Source: Zasmidium citrigriseum (Eukaryota; Ascomycota; Dothideomycetes; Mycosphaerellales; Mycosphaerellaceae). Taken from it: a stretch of DNA of 64,000 nt. The notes under the pieces were generated by a model. The model saw only the letters and a program-made list of their open reading frames with translations, did no database searches and was not told the origin of the DNA. The translations under genes and the position numbers were made by a program. Position 1 is the first letter of the stretch. Each line of letters starts with the position of its first letter. Location of the stretch: the NCBI GenBank assembly GCA_002786025.1, contig NHNW01000009.1, positions 750,376 through 814,375 of the forward strand, given 5' to 3'. Positions 1 through 11,362 of the stretch are shown one piece after another.

Positions 1-839
1 AGCCAATCTCTTCTGTGAGCGAGGACAGGCCTTGTGGGATATTCGACGCCTTCTTTGAGATCGAAGCAGTAATGGATGCCCCACGTGATTCGTTTGGTTG
101 AAGAGCTCCTTCATGGTCGACTTGTCGATGTGATGTAGGCTGAATGTGGGCAGCAGGTCTCGGAAAGGCTGGATGCAAGCCTTGTAGTTCCATAGTGGGC
201 CGATAGTCTATGCGACAGTATTCGATGCAAGCCACCCCATAGATGTATCAAGTTGCTCGCACGAACAAACGTACGGATCCGTATTTACGTGCTCGCTCCA
301 CCAGTGCTCGGAACCGATCGACGTTTTAGGGCAACTCGATCGACATTTCCCAATATTGAAGCATCTTGTAAGCAAGTGACATCACTCTCGGATTCATAAT
401 GTGCAGAAGTGTAGCCAAGAGAGCAGATCGCTGCAGAACATTGTCGTGGAGTCGGTGAATGGATTGGGTACTGTCGGTTGATTAGTAAGTCATGCTATCG
501 CGCGACAACCACGGTGACTGATTCACAGTCTGAGTGTTTCAAGAAGCTGTCACTGCAAAGATTTCCGAGCCACCTTGATGGTCATCGTAACGTGTGATTC
601 TTGACATAGAATGTGACAGCCTCCCATCCTCATGAAAAGGTCTCTCGGTAATTTGGTCCGGGGCTTCGGTGTTTCATTCACTCACGGGAAATCACATGCT
701 TCCATGGAGTCAATGCTATTTTGAAAGAGTTCGATTCGCCTGACAATAATTGTTCTGGAGAGTGACCAGCCCCTCATGTTTAGTAAGTCTGATCAACCAG
801 ATGCATGCGAGTTACATTGCAATTGTAAGAAGACTTACT
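1..839. other. Left-edge stretch without a supportable gene
   Basis: No long open frame exists on either strand. Short minus-strand segments around 1-330 translate into protein-like text but change frame and hit stops, so they could be the eroded end of a gene lying mostly outside the window. I cannot name a family. Confidence 0.4.
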
Positions 840-1769
840 TCAGAGCTTATGTGCCTGCGCCAATCGTTCAATGTGGCCAACGCCGATGCCACAACACCCA
901 CCGACTATGCTGGCCCCTTTTTCGAGCCAGATCGAAGTTTCTCCGACGTATCGGTCTGTGTTCAGAGACTCGTCAACAGCGGCAACATTCTCATTCGCAG
1001 CGTACTCGTTTGATTTTGGCAGGAAGGCATTGGCATATGCTCCAAGCTTTATCGGGCTTTTCTTGCGATGCAGCACTTTGCCGGCTGTCTCAATGGCCGA
1101 GCTCATGTGCTCCGGCCTGCAGCAATTGAAGAGCAGTGCTTCGATGCCCTCAGCACCGGCCGCCCACGATGTGACGTCTTCTATTGACTCTCCAGAGCGA
1201 AGCCGCGGAGCTTCTAGCGAAGCAGAAGCAGACGAATCGTCGGGACAGAATGCTATCCATAGAGGCTTTCCCGTAGAAGCAATGGCCTTCTTCACGGCCT
1301 CTGCTTCAGCGATAAGGGACAGTGTCTCGCCCAGCCACACATCAACGAAAGGCGAGAGTCCATCAACAAGAACTTTCAGGTAGTCCGACACTCGCTCCGG
1401 ACGAAAGTTCTGCGGCTCATATGATCCGAAGATAGGCGGCAGACTTCCGGCCACCAAGACCTTTCGACCGTTGATTGATGCCTCATCCGCTGCCTCACGA
1501 GCGAGTCTTCCGGCCCTCTCTGCCAGCTCCCTTCCTTGCTGCCAGAATCGCTCTTCGCCGATGTGAAAAGGCACAAGAGCGTACGAGTTTGTAGTGATGA
1601 CATCTGCCCCGGCGCGAGCAAATTCGAGGTGGATCTGGCGAACAGAATCGGGTGCTTCTATTAGTGAGAGAGCGGACCATTCAGGTTGGCGGAAGGGAGC
1701 TTGAATCCGGATGAGCTCGCGGGACATGCCCCCATCAAGGATCGTGATCTTTTGCTTTGATGAAGGCAT
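840..1769 (-). CDS. Homocysteine S-methyltransferase
   Basis: This 309-residue uninterrupted frame is a cytosolic homocysteine S-methyltransferase (Sam4/Mht1/MmuM type). The family moves a methyl group from S-methylmethionine or S-adenosylmethionine to homocysteine, making methionine. The sequence shows the N-terminal LDGGM strand-loop (residues 11-15), the first zinc-site cysteines in FNCC (C216/C217) and the second cysteine pair in GGCCG (C292/C293), which together bind the catalytic zinc. The length matches the family (about 300-330). The start at 1769 is the first ATG of the frame. Its 5' side faces a 387-base gap and then the 3' end of the permease. Which methyl donor is used cannot be read from sequence. 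Confidence 0.93.
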   Translation of the reverse strand: MPSSKQKITILDGGMSRELIRIQAPFRQPEWSALSLIEAPDSVRQIHLEFARAGADVITTNSYALVPFHIGEERFWQQGRELAERAGRLAREAADEASINGRKVLVAGSLPPIFGSYEPQNFRPERVSDYLKVLVDGLSPFVDVWLGETLSLIAEAEAVKKAIASTGKPLWIAFCPDDSSASASLEAPRLRSGESIEDVTSWAAGAEGIEALLFNCCRPEHMSSAIETAGKVLHRKKSPIKLGAYANAFLPKSNEYAANENVAAVDESLNTDRYVGETSIWLEKGASIVGGCCGIGVGHIERLAQAHKL

Positions 1770-2156
1770 CTTGGTTTCTGATGGAAGAGTTAGATGTCGA
1801 TGATCGTTTCACAGCAGAGTTCGAAAAGTAGGAGGCTGGGAAGGCCGACATCGGTGGTTCGACGAGCCGACGCCGACGACGACAGTCTCCCCCTTTCCTT
1901 CCCCGACAACTCGATAGACTGTCCATCCGAAAACACCATTCGAGCCATCCAAAACCATTTACTGACGGGACTCATGCTTCATCTGGATGAAGTGGAATCT
2001 GGTACAGCGCTGGAAAAGCTTGAGAACGGTCGCCCATCGTGGGAGAGAGAAAGGCATGACACCGCGGAACAAAAAGGGTGGCATAACCTGTCTAACTCGA
2101 GTCTGATTTGATGGCCATGGAATACCGTGGAGGATAGCGTTTCAGGCCTTCACATC
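1770..2156. other. Intergenic region
   Basis: This 387-base gap lies between the 3' end of the permease and the 5' end of the methyltransferase, both on the minus strand. It presumably holds the methyltransferase promoter. No other element is visible. Confidence 0.5.
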
Positions 2157-3894
2157 TTAATCGGCAAAGCTCAACGTCGGGCCTTGATAATGCTTCCTCG
2201 CATAGAACCACCAATTGACAGCTCCCAGAAGGACTGCAATTGCCAATACAACGCATGTATAATCTGGCTAGAAGTCATTACCCGTACGTACGCATTGGAT
2301 CTGGATTCAACTTACTCATCGAGTCTGATGTAGCGGGGACTGAAGGCGGAAAGCTTGAGAAGATGGTGATGACTATCGTGAAGACGACGGCAAGAATGTT
2401 GACCAGCCAGCCAAGGACTCCTGGCAGTCGAAATGCTCGATCTGGTGGGAGAAACTCAGACGAGCGTCGTCGGTAGAGAAGGAGGGCGATTGGGACCATG
2501 TATGAGATCTGTTGGAAGGTGACTGCTGACCCGACCAGGGCATTGAATGCTGCGACAAAAGAGTCAGAACAATCAAACTTGTGGGCTTCATTCCACTCAC
2601 CTGTCTCTGACGCAGTGTACAAGAAGCCGCACAACGCAATCAAAGTCCAGGCGGCGATAGTTGCAGAGACCGGCACTTGGAGGACGGGATGGACGATTTT
2701 GAGGGTCCCAGAGGCGATGAATCCCTCATCTCGTGCAAAAGACCAAGTCAGACGAGATGCTGTTTCCATCGCAGCGGCAAGGATGCTCATCGCCATGACG
2801 ACCATAGCAATGGAGATACCTGTTGCCATCGAGATCGACTTGAAGCCCACGACCTGGACATTCAATGGGAGGTATCTGACGACCTCTTCTTAGCTTGTCA
2901 TTCATAACTGGTGGAAGCGACATTTCGACTCACGCTGGACTCGTCAGAACGCTTTGCGGATCTGGCAGAGCGTACACCAAGGACATCGCATAGCTGAATC
3001 CCGCTACAAACCCTACGGATATTGTAACCATGATGGTCCGCGGCACTTTACGTTTTGGCTCAACACACTCTTCTGCCATGTGAGTTGCGGCATCCAAGCC
3101 GCAGAACATGAAGCACACCGTCGACACGCCAGTCAAGAAACTGACGCCATCAGGCCAGCCAGTTTGGTTGTAATAGTTTATCCAAACGTCCTCGTTGCTG
3201 GCCTTCTCGTCCGATTGCGCGAGATAGCAGACGACGTTGACGAGGAAGAGAGACATCGTCTGAGCAACTGCATGGTTTGCGTCAGCCTCTCTAAATTGAT
3301 TGCCTTGATGTACAATGACTGACCTCCGACCAGATGAAGCCACGAGAATCGTTTCAGGAGAAACAACACAACCAACAATACAAGTATCAGCAAGCCTTCG
3401 TTGATCAACGTGGTTTGCCATCGCGCTGGAGCGTACTCGGGATAGTGTAACGTGGCCAGCGCCGCAATGAATTGCGATGGAATCATGGCGATCGACGCAA
3501 CAGTCGCTACCCACGAAAATACCGTGACCAGGCCAATGGTATACGACAATCCTCTGCTCCATCTCGCCGGTGCCAGGATAGATGTATAGTGATATTGCCC
3601 TCCAGCGGTCGGATACACGGACGACAATTCCGCGAGAGAGGCTCCAATGCAAAAGAATATGATGGCGCTGGCTATGATCCCGTACACAAGGGCCGGGTAG
3701 CCGCCTTCGAAGAGCGCAAGTTGTAGTGTTCCGGCAACGGAGGTCCAGCTGTTGCAAATGTTGAACGCTAATGCGAACAGTGTGAATGTGCCCAGTTGCG
3801 TTCGTACAGGACCAGACACAGCAACGGTTTCTTCGTCCAAGTCGGATATGCGGTCGGTGCTTGGGGCTCGTTCGCGTTTCTTGTGTGCTTCCAT
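2157..3894 (-). CDS. Amino acid/choline-type APC permease, four exons
   Basis: Plasma-membrane transporter of the APC superfamily (fungal GABA/choline/amino acid permease group). Exon 1 (3894-3324) carries a hydrophilic N terminus and the first helices, including AELSSVYPTAGGQY, the consensus-like loop of this family. Exon 2 (3267-2934) has the FCGLDAATHMAEE segment. Exon 3 ends at 2316, and exon 4 (2263-2157) supplies the last helix and a C-terminal KHYQGP motif after the conserved Met-Asn-Tyr created by splicing. Introns at 3268-3323 and 2264-2315 are clean GT-AG. The junction near 2889-2934 is not: the best GT-AG pair leaves a one-base frame conflict, so it is either non-canonical, an assembly error or a mutation. 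The gene is divergent from the Zn2Cys6 regulator. Substrate is unknown. Confidence 0.8.
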
Positions 3895-4502
3895 GATCAA
3901 TGACGCCCGGCAGGTGAAGGTCGGCCTTACCGGGGGGAGACTTGCGTTCGCTGCTCTTGTTGCTCCTCTCCGTATGAAGCTCAAGACTTGCTTTCCAGAT
4001 CATTCGCCGCCGAGCCGGACGGAGAAGCTGTGGCCAGCGTCACGAGCAACGGCGTTCTTGCAATTATGAGCGGGTTTGCAACCAGCGGCCGATGCACTGA
4101 TGGCAGACAGACAACAGACTGTCACGTCACTCCTCAGAAGATAAGGAACAGAAAAGCTCCTTGAAGCTCTCGTTGCGAGCTCAATTGCTAATCTACTTCT
4201 CGAGACCAAGCCGAAGGACCAGGCTGAGCACAAAAATGGCGCTAAGACAGTACCTTCCCAAATGGGAACTTCTTGCGATGACTAAGGTGAATACTAGCAT
4301 ACTTTGCTCCATTCTATACGAAACTGATGTCATCAAGGCCTTTAGGATCCTGTGAGTTGCAGCTATAGCTCTTATCTACCCCTTATCTAAACGACCTCTT
4401 ACCTGGACACTTTATGACTTGCATCTAACATCTATCTCGGCACCTATCTTAACGACTCCGTCCTGCTCTTCCTGCACACCCTTCTTCGCCACACAATCGA
4501 AA
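3895..4502. promoter_or_regulatory. Shared divergent promoter region
   Basis: This 608-base gap separates the divergent starts of the permease (minus) and the Zn2Cys6 regulator (plus), so it likely contains both promoters. I did not identify specific binding sites. Confidence 0.5.
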
Positions 4503-6038
4503 ATGTCCGAAGGAGCACCGTTTCCTACAAGATTTAGACGAAAGTATACACGAAGCAAACAAGGTTGCCTTCAATGTCGAGACCGTAGGAGAAAATGTGA
4601 TGAGATGGCACCGTGCTCCGGCTGTAAGAAGAAGGGATTGAAGTGTTCGCTGCTGAACTCGAAAAACGGTTGTAAAAACGGTTGTCAAAGAGAGATCTGT
4701 GCTGTTCAACTACCGGCCCAGGATTCGGCAGTGGTCGAAGAGCAGCCCGTTCAATTTCTCTTGTCTCGACCAGTCGGAGTGACGCCTGGGACCGGCTCCG
4801 TTCTGAAGTCACCCGTCTCTCGGCAGCTTTTTGAGAACTACCTCTGCAACACAAGTGTTATGATGACTACTCAGCCCGCGAGCCGTAACGGGTTCATCAC
4901 TACGATTCTGCCCGTAGCTGTCGAGGACGATGTGGCGATGCATGGCATTCTTGCTTTGAGCGGAGCTCAGATGGACTATCAGAATGAGGCGGCGGCGGAG
5001 ATCTCCCAGACGGCAGCCAGGCATTATCGGCTTGCACTAAGGGGTCTTCGTGATGCAGTGGGCAATGTGTCCGATACGACCACGGAACGGGAATGGCTGA
5101 GGCTGAGTGTAGTCTTGACTATGCTTTGTTTGAGAGAGGTGAGTAGGGCCGAAACAACCAGAACGTATCCAAGCTGTGCCACTGATGTCAATCAGGTCTT
5201 CTCCGGACAACCCAACGGCTCCATATTCCTCCACTTGAACGCCCTACGCCACCTAATCCTCAAAATCGCACCCTCAAAGGGCTCATCCCAAGAGTCATCG
5301 GAACGAATATTCGTTCTCGAAGCATACGCCTATTGCGTCACAGTCTCAAACATCGTTCCTCAAGGCCTGATGCCCGAGCGCTATGTTCACCAAGACTCGT
5401 TCGTCACAGACCTCGGCCATCTCCAAAAAGCCGACTGTAGCGGAACATTCTTTTGCTGTGGCTTTACGCTCTTTGAACTCATCGCACCGACGGCATCGTT
5501 AGCTGCACGGACGATTGAACATCAGCAAGACCATCCTAACGAGCGTAGTGATGAGCTGATGGCGACGTACCAGTCCCTGCTTCATCGTGTGTTCTTCGCT
5601 CAATACCCCTTCGGCGGAACCATCGACCGAGTAAACCCCACAGCTCAACGCTGTGCCGGCGAGCTATACCGCACCGCCCTGCTGACTTGGCTCAAAGTCG
5701 CCATCCTATATCATCACCCCCACGCCGAGACTATACGTTTTGAGATACAAGGCCACATCGACACTTCTTTGCTCCTGTTGCAAACAGTCGTGGACTCATC
5801 GTACGGAACCGTTGCTCTGTGGGTAATCGTGATCGTGGGGTCGTGCATCACTCGTCCGGAGGATAGCCTGAGGCTGAGGGAGATTTTGGCTCATGCGACG
5901 AAATGGCGCTTGAATGTTGTTCAGACGGTGGTGCAGCTTCTGGGATTGCTTCCTGTTGGTTCGAGGCAGCAGGTTGTTGGTCCGCAGGGGCTGGTGTTGG
6001 CGATGCAGGAGCATGGGATGAATCTTTGTATGGCTTAG
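4503..6038 (+). CDS. Zn2Cys6 transcription factor
   Basis: Nuclear regulator with a GAL4-type binuclear zinc cluster near the N terminus: six cysteines spaced C-x2-C-x6-C-x5-C-x2-C-x6-C, preceded by basic residues. The remaining roughly 400 residues look like the fungal-specific regulatory region (Fungal_trans_2 type). The frame is open throughout, but 5139-5195 has a GTGAGT donor and an ATCAG acceptor and is 57 bases long, so it is probably an in-frame intron; removal leaves 492 residues. I chose the ATG at 4503, which has a good AAA context, over in-frame sequence starting at 4419. It is divergent from the permease, which is a plausible target. Confidence 0.88.
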   Translation: MSEGAPFPTRFRRKYTRSKQGCLQCRDRRRKCDEMAPCSGCKKKGLKCSLLNSKNGCKNGCQREICAVQLPAQDSAVVEEQPVQFLLSRPVGVTPGTGSVLKSPVSRQLFENYLCNTSVMMTTQPASRNGFITTILPVAVEDDVAMHGILALSGAQMDYQNEAAAEISQTAARHYRLALRGLRDAVGNVSDTTTEREWLRLSVVLTMLCLREVSRAETTRTYPSCATDVNQVFSGQPNGSIFLHLNALRHLILKIAPSKGSSQESSERIFVLEAYAYCVTVSNIVPQGLMPERYVHQDSFVTDLGHLQKADCSGTFFCCGFTLFELIAPTASLAARTIEHQQDHPNERSDELMATYQSLLHRVFFAQYPFGGTIDRVNPTAQRCAGELYRTALLTWLKVAILYHHPHAETIRFEIQGHIDTSLLLLQTVVDSSYGTVALWVIVIVGSCITRPEDSLRLREILAHATKWRLNVVQTVVQLLGLLPVGSRQQVVGPQGLVLAMQEHGMNLCMA

Positions 6039-6162
6039 ATATGGATGCGATGTGCACAAATGGCAAGTATTTTGAGATTTTGAAAGATCCTCAGATAGGT
6101 AAAGTCCATCATTAATGCGCCCCGTACTCCCTTTCGCTATGCCATCGCAGTGAACCATTCAT

Positions 6163-7732
6163 CTATTTATTACAAAACATCTCCACCAACGTCCCTTGCG
6201 CTTCGACCTCTTCGAGCAGCGCCATATCTAGACCAGGCTGATCGACAGCGACGACGATAGCATCGAAACTCTGCAGGTAAGAGATGTTCCAATCCTGCTT
6301 TTCATCCATCCGCGGAATGAACGGTACAGCACTCTGCTCCACAAGAGGATCCGCAAACTCCACGTAGACTTCATAGTTGCTCAACAAGTGAACCGCAAAC
6401 GCCTTGCCAGGGGAGTTGGACAGAGTCGATTGACCCCTTTTGAAGCCAAGGCCGACGATGAGGATGTGTGGTCGACTGGCCTTCGTAACTCGGGCTTGCT
6501 CCGCTGGTATGGGTGATTTTCTCCTCGTGCTTGATTCGCCTAGTCGAGAGATGATGCGGTCTGCGATGCGGGCTGGTCGGGTCCTCATTCGCTCCGTGCA
6601 GGCCTCTAGTAGAGGGAACTCGGAGTTTGAGAGAAGGTAGTAAGGGTTGACGGGGATGCAGTGACCGCCCACACCTAATGACGGAGTGTATGGCATGTAC
6701 CCGAAGGGCTTGGTGGATGCAGCACGGGCGACCTCCCAAGGATCGATGTTGATCTGAGCAGTTGGTGAGCCTTCTTGTTGCGTCTTCAATTCGATCTGTT
6801 TTCGAGAAAGCTCTGTTGATAGCTGACGGCAGGCATCTGCCATCTCGTTGGCGTATGCTATGCACATCATTCGCTGACAGTTCTCGTATAGCTTCGTCAT
6901 TTCGGCAACCTCGGGTGACGACACTGGAACCACTCGTTGAAATACCCGCGAGTACAATGTGTGGATAGATGCCAGGGAAGCGTCGTCTAACCCCGAGATG
7001 ATCTTGGGAATTGATTCGAAGGATGGAGAGATACGTCCTGGATCCACTCGCTATTCCTCGTGTTAGTTGTGCAAGTATAGCAATCGAATCTCTGACATAC
7101 CTCAGGGGACATGCCACAAAGAAGAGAGTGTGACTCCATCAAAGGTTGAAGCAAGTCTCTCGTCATGCCCACAGCAACAGAGCTCTCGATGATGACTGTA
7201 GAGCCTGGACGTGCGTGCGTGCGGATAGTCTCAATTGCGCTCCGAATGTATGATGTGTCGATGTTCTGATTGTTGTCCACGAGAGTGCTGACTGCAATGA
7301 GGAAGTGGGTGGCTTGTGACAGAGCAGCCTTGTCGGTTGTGCATGTTACTGGCTTGCCCTCCACAAGCTTCTCGACTTCTCGCACTCTCTTCTCAGAGAT
7401 GTCAAAGGCGATAACGTTGTAGGTATCCGAGAATGCCTCGACGAGATGCAACCCAACGTAGCCAGTGCCAATCACGGCCACCTTGACGTCTTCCACACGC
7501 TGAAGTTTGCTGAGGTCGAGCGTTGCGAAGTATTCGGAGTCCAAGATATCTGGGAGATCGCTCTCCGGTGGAGTTGGTGGTGGACTGAGAGAACGTCAGC
7601 ATACATGCAGAACATAACTTTCACAACTGGGCTTGCATACGTATCTGGTGCAATGATTGGGATCCATGACTTGTACTTTGGATTCGCTCTCGGTACAGCA
7701 TCGCAATAAGGCAAAGTCATGATGGCGGCCAT
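6163..7732 (-). CDS. Nucleotide-sugar (UDP-sugar type) 6-dehydrogenase, three exons
   Basis: NAD-dependent oxidation of a nucleotide sugar to its uronate is the family reaction. Exons 7732-7641, 7584-7101 and 7050-6163 join through GT-AG introns of 56 and 50 bases to give 487 residues. The Rossmann motif GTGYVGL is at about 70-76, the conserved SPERVDPGR segment is rebuilt exactly across intron 2, and the active-site cysteine lies in GVGGHCIPVNPYY at about C323. A C-terminal UDP-binding domain with ILIVGLGFKRG follows. The wording of the active-site motif is closer to bacterial WecC/WbpA-type enzymes than to eukaryotic UDP-glucose dehydrogenase. The N-terminal 40 residues are an extension. 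It ends convergently with the regulator. Exact substrate unknown. Confidence 0.88.
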
Positions 7733-9322
7733 CTCTGGTGTGATTTCAAGAGAATGAGTGATATCGAACGATGCAAATGCTGGTTTAGAAGAGGGTACTC
7801 GATGCGAGGTTTTCGTACTTTCACACGAGACACATGATTCCTATATGACTTTCGAGCCTGCCTCCAAGGCTGTCCCAGTGGTGGAGGCTCAAGGACGAAA
7901 GCCAGACACGCCATCGCCCTGATGGCGCTGTGCTCTCGCCGAACGCAGCCATCGGCGGTATGCGAGTACATGGCTTGCTGAAACATTCTCGTGGGCGCGC
8001 AATGTGCGACTAAGTTGTGAAGAGACTTCAGAGTGGCTTTTGGAACTTCGAGGCCTCAGAGATGTTCTCGATGCCATTGCTTCTGTGATGATGGCGTGAG
8101 AGTTCGAGGTTCCATCAGCCAGCCAGAGGCAAGAGAGCTTGGACATACGGTCCAGTCACTGACTAGAGCATACCAGTGCTCTGACTTCTTCGTCTCGAGA
8201 GGGCGGAAGCGAAAGCGATATTCTGGCGAGTAGTCGTCCGTGTCGAGCGTGTCGAAGCTATGTCTCCCGACACGTGGTGGCGTGAGACCGTGCATTGCCC
8301 TCTGCGCAAGGAGCATCAAGGAAGCCAGGTCTGGATGCTGAAACTCAGTCTGAGTCCTATAGAACAGTCGTGGAACAACTTTGTTTGTTTTCCTCGGGCG
8401 GCGCTAGGAGAATAAGTGCCATGGCGTTTTAGATGGCGTTTGCGACCCATCGGACGTCCCGAATTGATTACATGTTTGAGGCTTGAATGTATGCGGAACT
8501 GGGCTGCGTGAGCACGTGGGAGTGCCGCGAAATGTTGCGATCCACGCTTGCGATTGCCGCGATCCAATCTGGGAAGGTGTGCGAACTTGGGAGGACGAAT
8601 TCGGTTTGAAGGATCCCTGGGCGAAGACAAATCGAGGAGTGCTTCGCTCGATAAGATGGCCTGCATATGCGCCGTGGAAGTCGAGATGCAGATTCGAACT
8701 GGATCGAGACAGACGCGTTGGAAATTTGTGCTTGCGGCACAGTGCCATAAGCTTTGGCCTTAAGCTTAAGCTTTGGACGAGTCGTGCTGGAGAGTCTTGA
8801 TTAGCGCCGGCTCCTGCGCTGGTGTGAAGAAGCAGCTCAAAATCCCCCGGATCTCGGAGAGGCGCATCTGCAATGCGTGAGACGGGATCTGGAGCGTTGC
8901 GTGATGCCGTTGCGTTGTGACGGATCGCGATTCGAGAGGCACAGCATGACCGAGGTCGATGGAGAGATTAGATGTCTCTGACGGTCCGCCGCCCTCATCA
9001 AACTCGCATCCATCGAGTAGTGATACGACATTCATCGAAAAGCCGTGCCACCTCAAGTGTGGTGCGGCGATGTTCGGCGTGTCAGGGACTGCAAGAGGTG
9101 AGGTCGCAGACAAGGTTGCTTGCGGACCCACGACGGGATCGTCCGGGCTGAGCCGTGGGTCTGGAAGCTGAGAGCGAAGTGTGGCGGGCTGTTCACTTCA
9201 CCTTAGCATCAACGTCTGCCTCCCGTCACCGGCAACTCTCGTCCAAGCATGTACCATCACACTCCCGCTCGTCGGCCGCGAGAAGGCAACTCTCATTCCT
9301 CGCCATCCTCTCACCATCCGCC
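7733..9322. other. 1.6 kb region with only weak coding signs
   Basis: Two minus-strand stretches look mildly coding: 8090-8362, opening after a TAG acceptor, and 8766-9131, an ATG-started 121-codon frame that stands head-to-head with the chitinase. I could not join them into a model or recognise a family. The sequence at 8747-8776 contains short AAGCTT/TTAAGC repeats. The region may hold an eroded gene. Confidence 0.3.
8090..8362 (-). pseudogene. Possible coding fragment, unrecognised
   Basis: After a CTATAG acceptor at about 8363 the minus strand reads about 90 codons with a composition typical of folded protein (aromatic and acidic segments such as DTDDYSPEYRF and SEHWYALVSDW). No convincing start exon or downstream donor was found, and neighbouring frames are broken. 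It may be one exon of an unrecognised gene or a relic. The function is not known. Confidence 0.25.
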
Positions 9323-10523
9323 ATGATGATACCTGCCAAGAGCAACCCGCCCAACCGCGTTCTGGCTGCCTACTATCCCTCTTGGAAGATCTACAAGGGC
9401 TACAAACCGTCGCAACTCAGGATCGAGCTCCTGACCCACGTGTTCTATGCTTTTGCGAGGCTCGATCAAAATGGCACCCTCGTCGTAGGTCTCCTGATCG
9501 CGGCCGCGCTTGACACGAATGCCAACTATGATTGTACAGCATCTCGACGAGAAAGCCGATTCGCAACTCTCGGTTGACGGCGCTGATGGCTGTCTCGCAG
9601 CTCTCGTCGCCGAGAGGCAACGGCGCAACCCTCAACTGCGCATCTTGTTGTCAATTGGTGGCGGCAGTGGCTCAGCCAACTTTGCTGCCGTAGCCGCCGA
9701 TCACGTCAAGTCCAGGCGATTTTGCGAGACCGCGCGGGAAATGGTCGATCGATTCAAGCTTGACGGTGTAGACCGTAGGTGGTCCAATTCCTTAAAGCAG
9801 CACTCTCAGCTGATGTCTCTATTTCAAGTGGACTGGGAGCATCCATCGAACCCGAGCGAGGGACTTTCGTTTGTCCACCTGTGTTTGAGGCTTCGCGAGT
9901 ACCTTCCAGGCCCCAACTACGTTTTGTCCGCAGCTCTCCCAGCTGGAGAATGGTGCTTGCGCAATATCGACCTCGCAAAGCTCCTCAGCCCCTCTAGGGG
10001 TGATCCGGGGACAATACTTGATTTTCTCAATGTCATGGCATATGACTTTGCCGGGCCATGGACTGATGGTCAGTCCGGCCATCACGCACAGATTTATGCG
10101 TCTGCAAGCCCGCACAATGCTTTTGCCCGGCGATCGCTCGCGAAAACCGTGCAGTACCTGGTCTCAGAGCGGCACATCGACTCTCGGAAGCTTGTTATTG
10201 GCGTGCCTGCGTACGGCCGCTCCTTCCAAGGGGTCAAAGGGCCCGGCGAAAAGTTCAACTCTTGCGACATATTTGAATACCGGGAATTGCCTCTCCCAGG
10301 CAGCAGTGAGCTTATAGATCATACTCTCGGTGCTGCGAGCTGCTACGATTCAAAGGACAAGATCTGGGTCAGTTACGATTCGCGAGAGACCGTTGCAATC
10401 AAAGCTGCGCTGGCACTCAAAAATGATCTCAGGGGCCTCTTTTTCTGGACAGGGTCGTTCGACTCCCCGGAAGAATCGAAAAGCCTACTTGTAGCTGCTC
10501 ACAAAGCACTGAAGGACGGCTGA
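9323..10523 (+). CDS. GH18 chitinase, three exons
   Basis: Glycoside hydrolase family 18 enzyme that cleaves beta-1,4 N-acetylglucosamine links in chitin. Exons 9323-9484, 9540-9774 and 9829-10523 join by 55- and 54-base introns to a 363-residue protein. The second intron splits the catalytic motif: joining gives D-G-V-D-L-D-W-E, with the proton-donor Glu at about 136. The SxGG motif (LLSIGGG), the Met-Ala-Tyr-Asp strand (NVMAYDFAG) and a late Trp (FFWTGSFD) are also present. There is no signal peptide and no chitin-binding module, so an intracellular role such as wall turnover is more likely than secretion. The start is the first ATG of the exon, in a CCGCC context. Confidence 0.93.
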
Positions 10524-11362
10524 TGGTGCTATGAGAGAAACATACCATAGATTCGCCCCCTGAGTCTGCAGTAACAGTGCTTTTTCTTGCCTCCTCTACG
10601 GCGGAGGTTCAGGGGCTCGTTGACGAGGTCGGGTGCCGCTGTTCTGTCCTGAGCACAGTACCGGTACATAGTATCGTGCGATGCTCTTCGGAAGCATCAG
10701 CAGATCTACTACCAATGACCATCGGTCTCCACGAGGTGTGGCGCGCCTGATGGGAAACCGATCCATGGCCAGGCGCTGTGCTCAGGTCGATGCAGAGACG
10801 CCACAAGCACCTCCAGGCCACTCCACGCACGGAACGTCGGTCACAATATCTGACTTCCGCTAAAGGAGTATTGACTTTTTGTGTCGTTGCAGGTCACACT
10901 TCGAACGATGCCGAAGTCAAAAGACAAGGTGGCTCGTGCGCGTATTCCTGCAAGCACGTGGATGTGACTTTGCAATAGTAAACTCTGGAGAAGCCACCAG
11001 TCTAGAAGATCGCTTCACGTTGTGCCATCCGAAGTCTACGCAGGACACTGACTATGTCGAATGCTTCCAGATGCAAGCCTCGCCTTGTAACTCAGCCAGC
11101 CTGAAGCGCGACACACGCTCACCAGATACTGGAGTGGCCGTCGGCGTACGGTCTGGACATCGCTTGACATTGACAGTTGCTCGGTCTTCGCGACAGGCGG
11201 CTGCTTCAAGCGAAGGTAACTTCATCATGGAATGTTTCTTATATTCTCATCATCCTCGCTTCAGCTGCTCCACTGGCCCATATCACCATCTTCTCACAAC
11301 TCAGCCTCGCGCGACTCACATACTCCGTCCTTGCGAGCACCAAACAGCTGCCTCATTCACGC
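10524..11362. other. Intergenic region upstream of chitin synthase
   Basis: This 839-base gap between the chitinase and the same-strand chitin synthase probably contains the chitin synthase promoter and a long 5' leader. The synthase frame is open back to about 11177 but has no ATG before 11363. No other feature was seen. Confidence 0.5.

Noticed and set aside
1..480. Possible end of a minus-strand gene
   Set aside because: Coding-like pieces exist, but frames change and stops intervene; no model could be supported.
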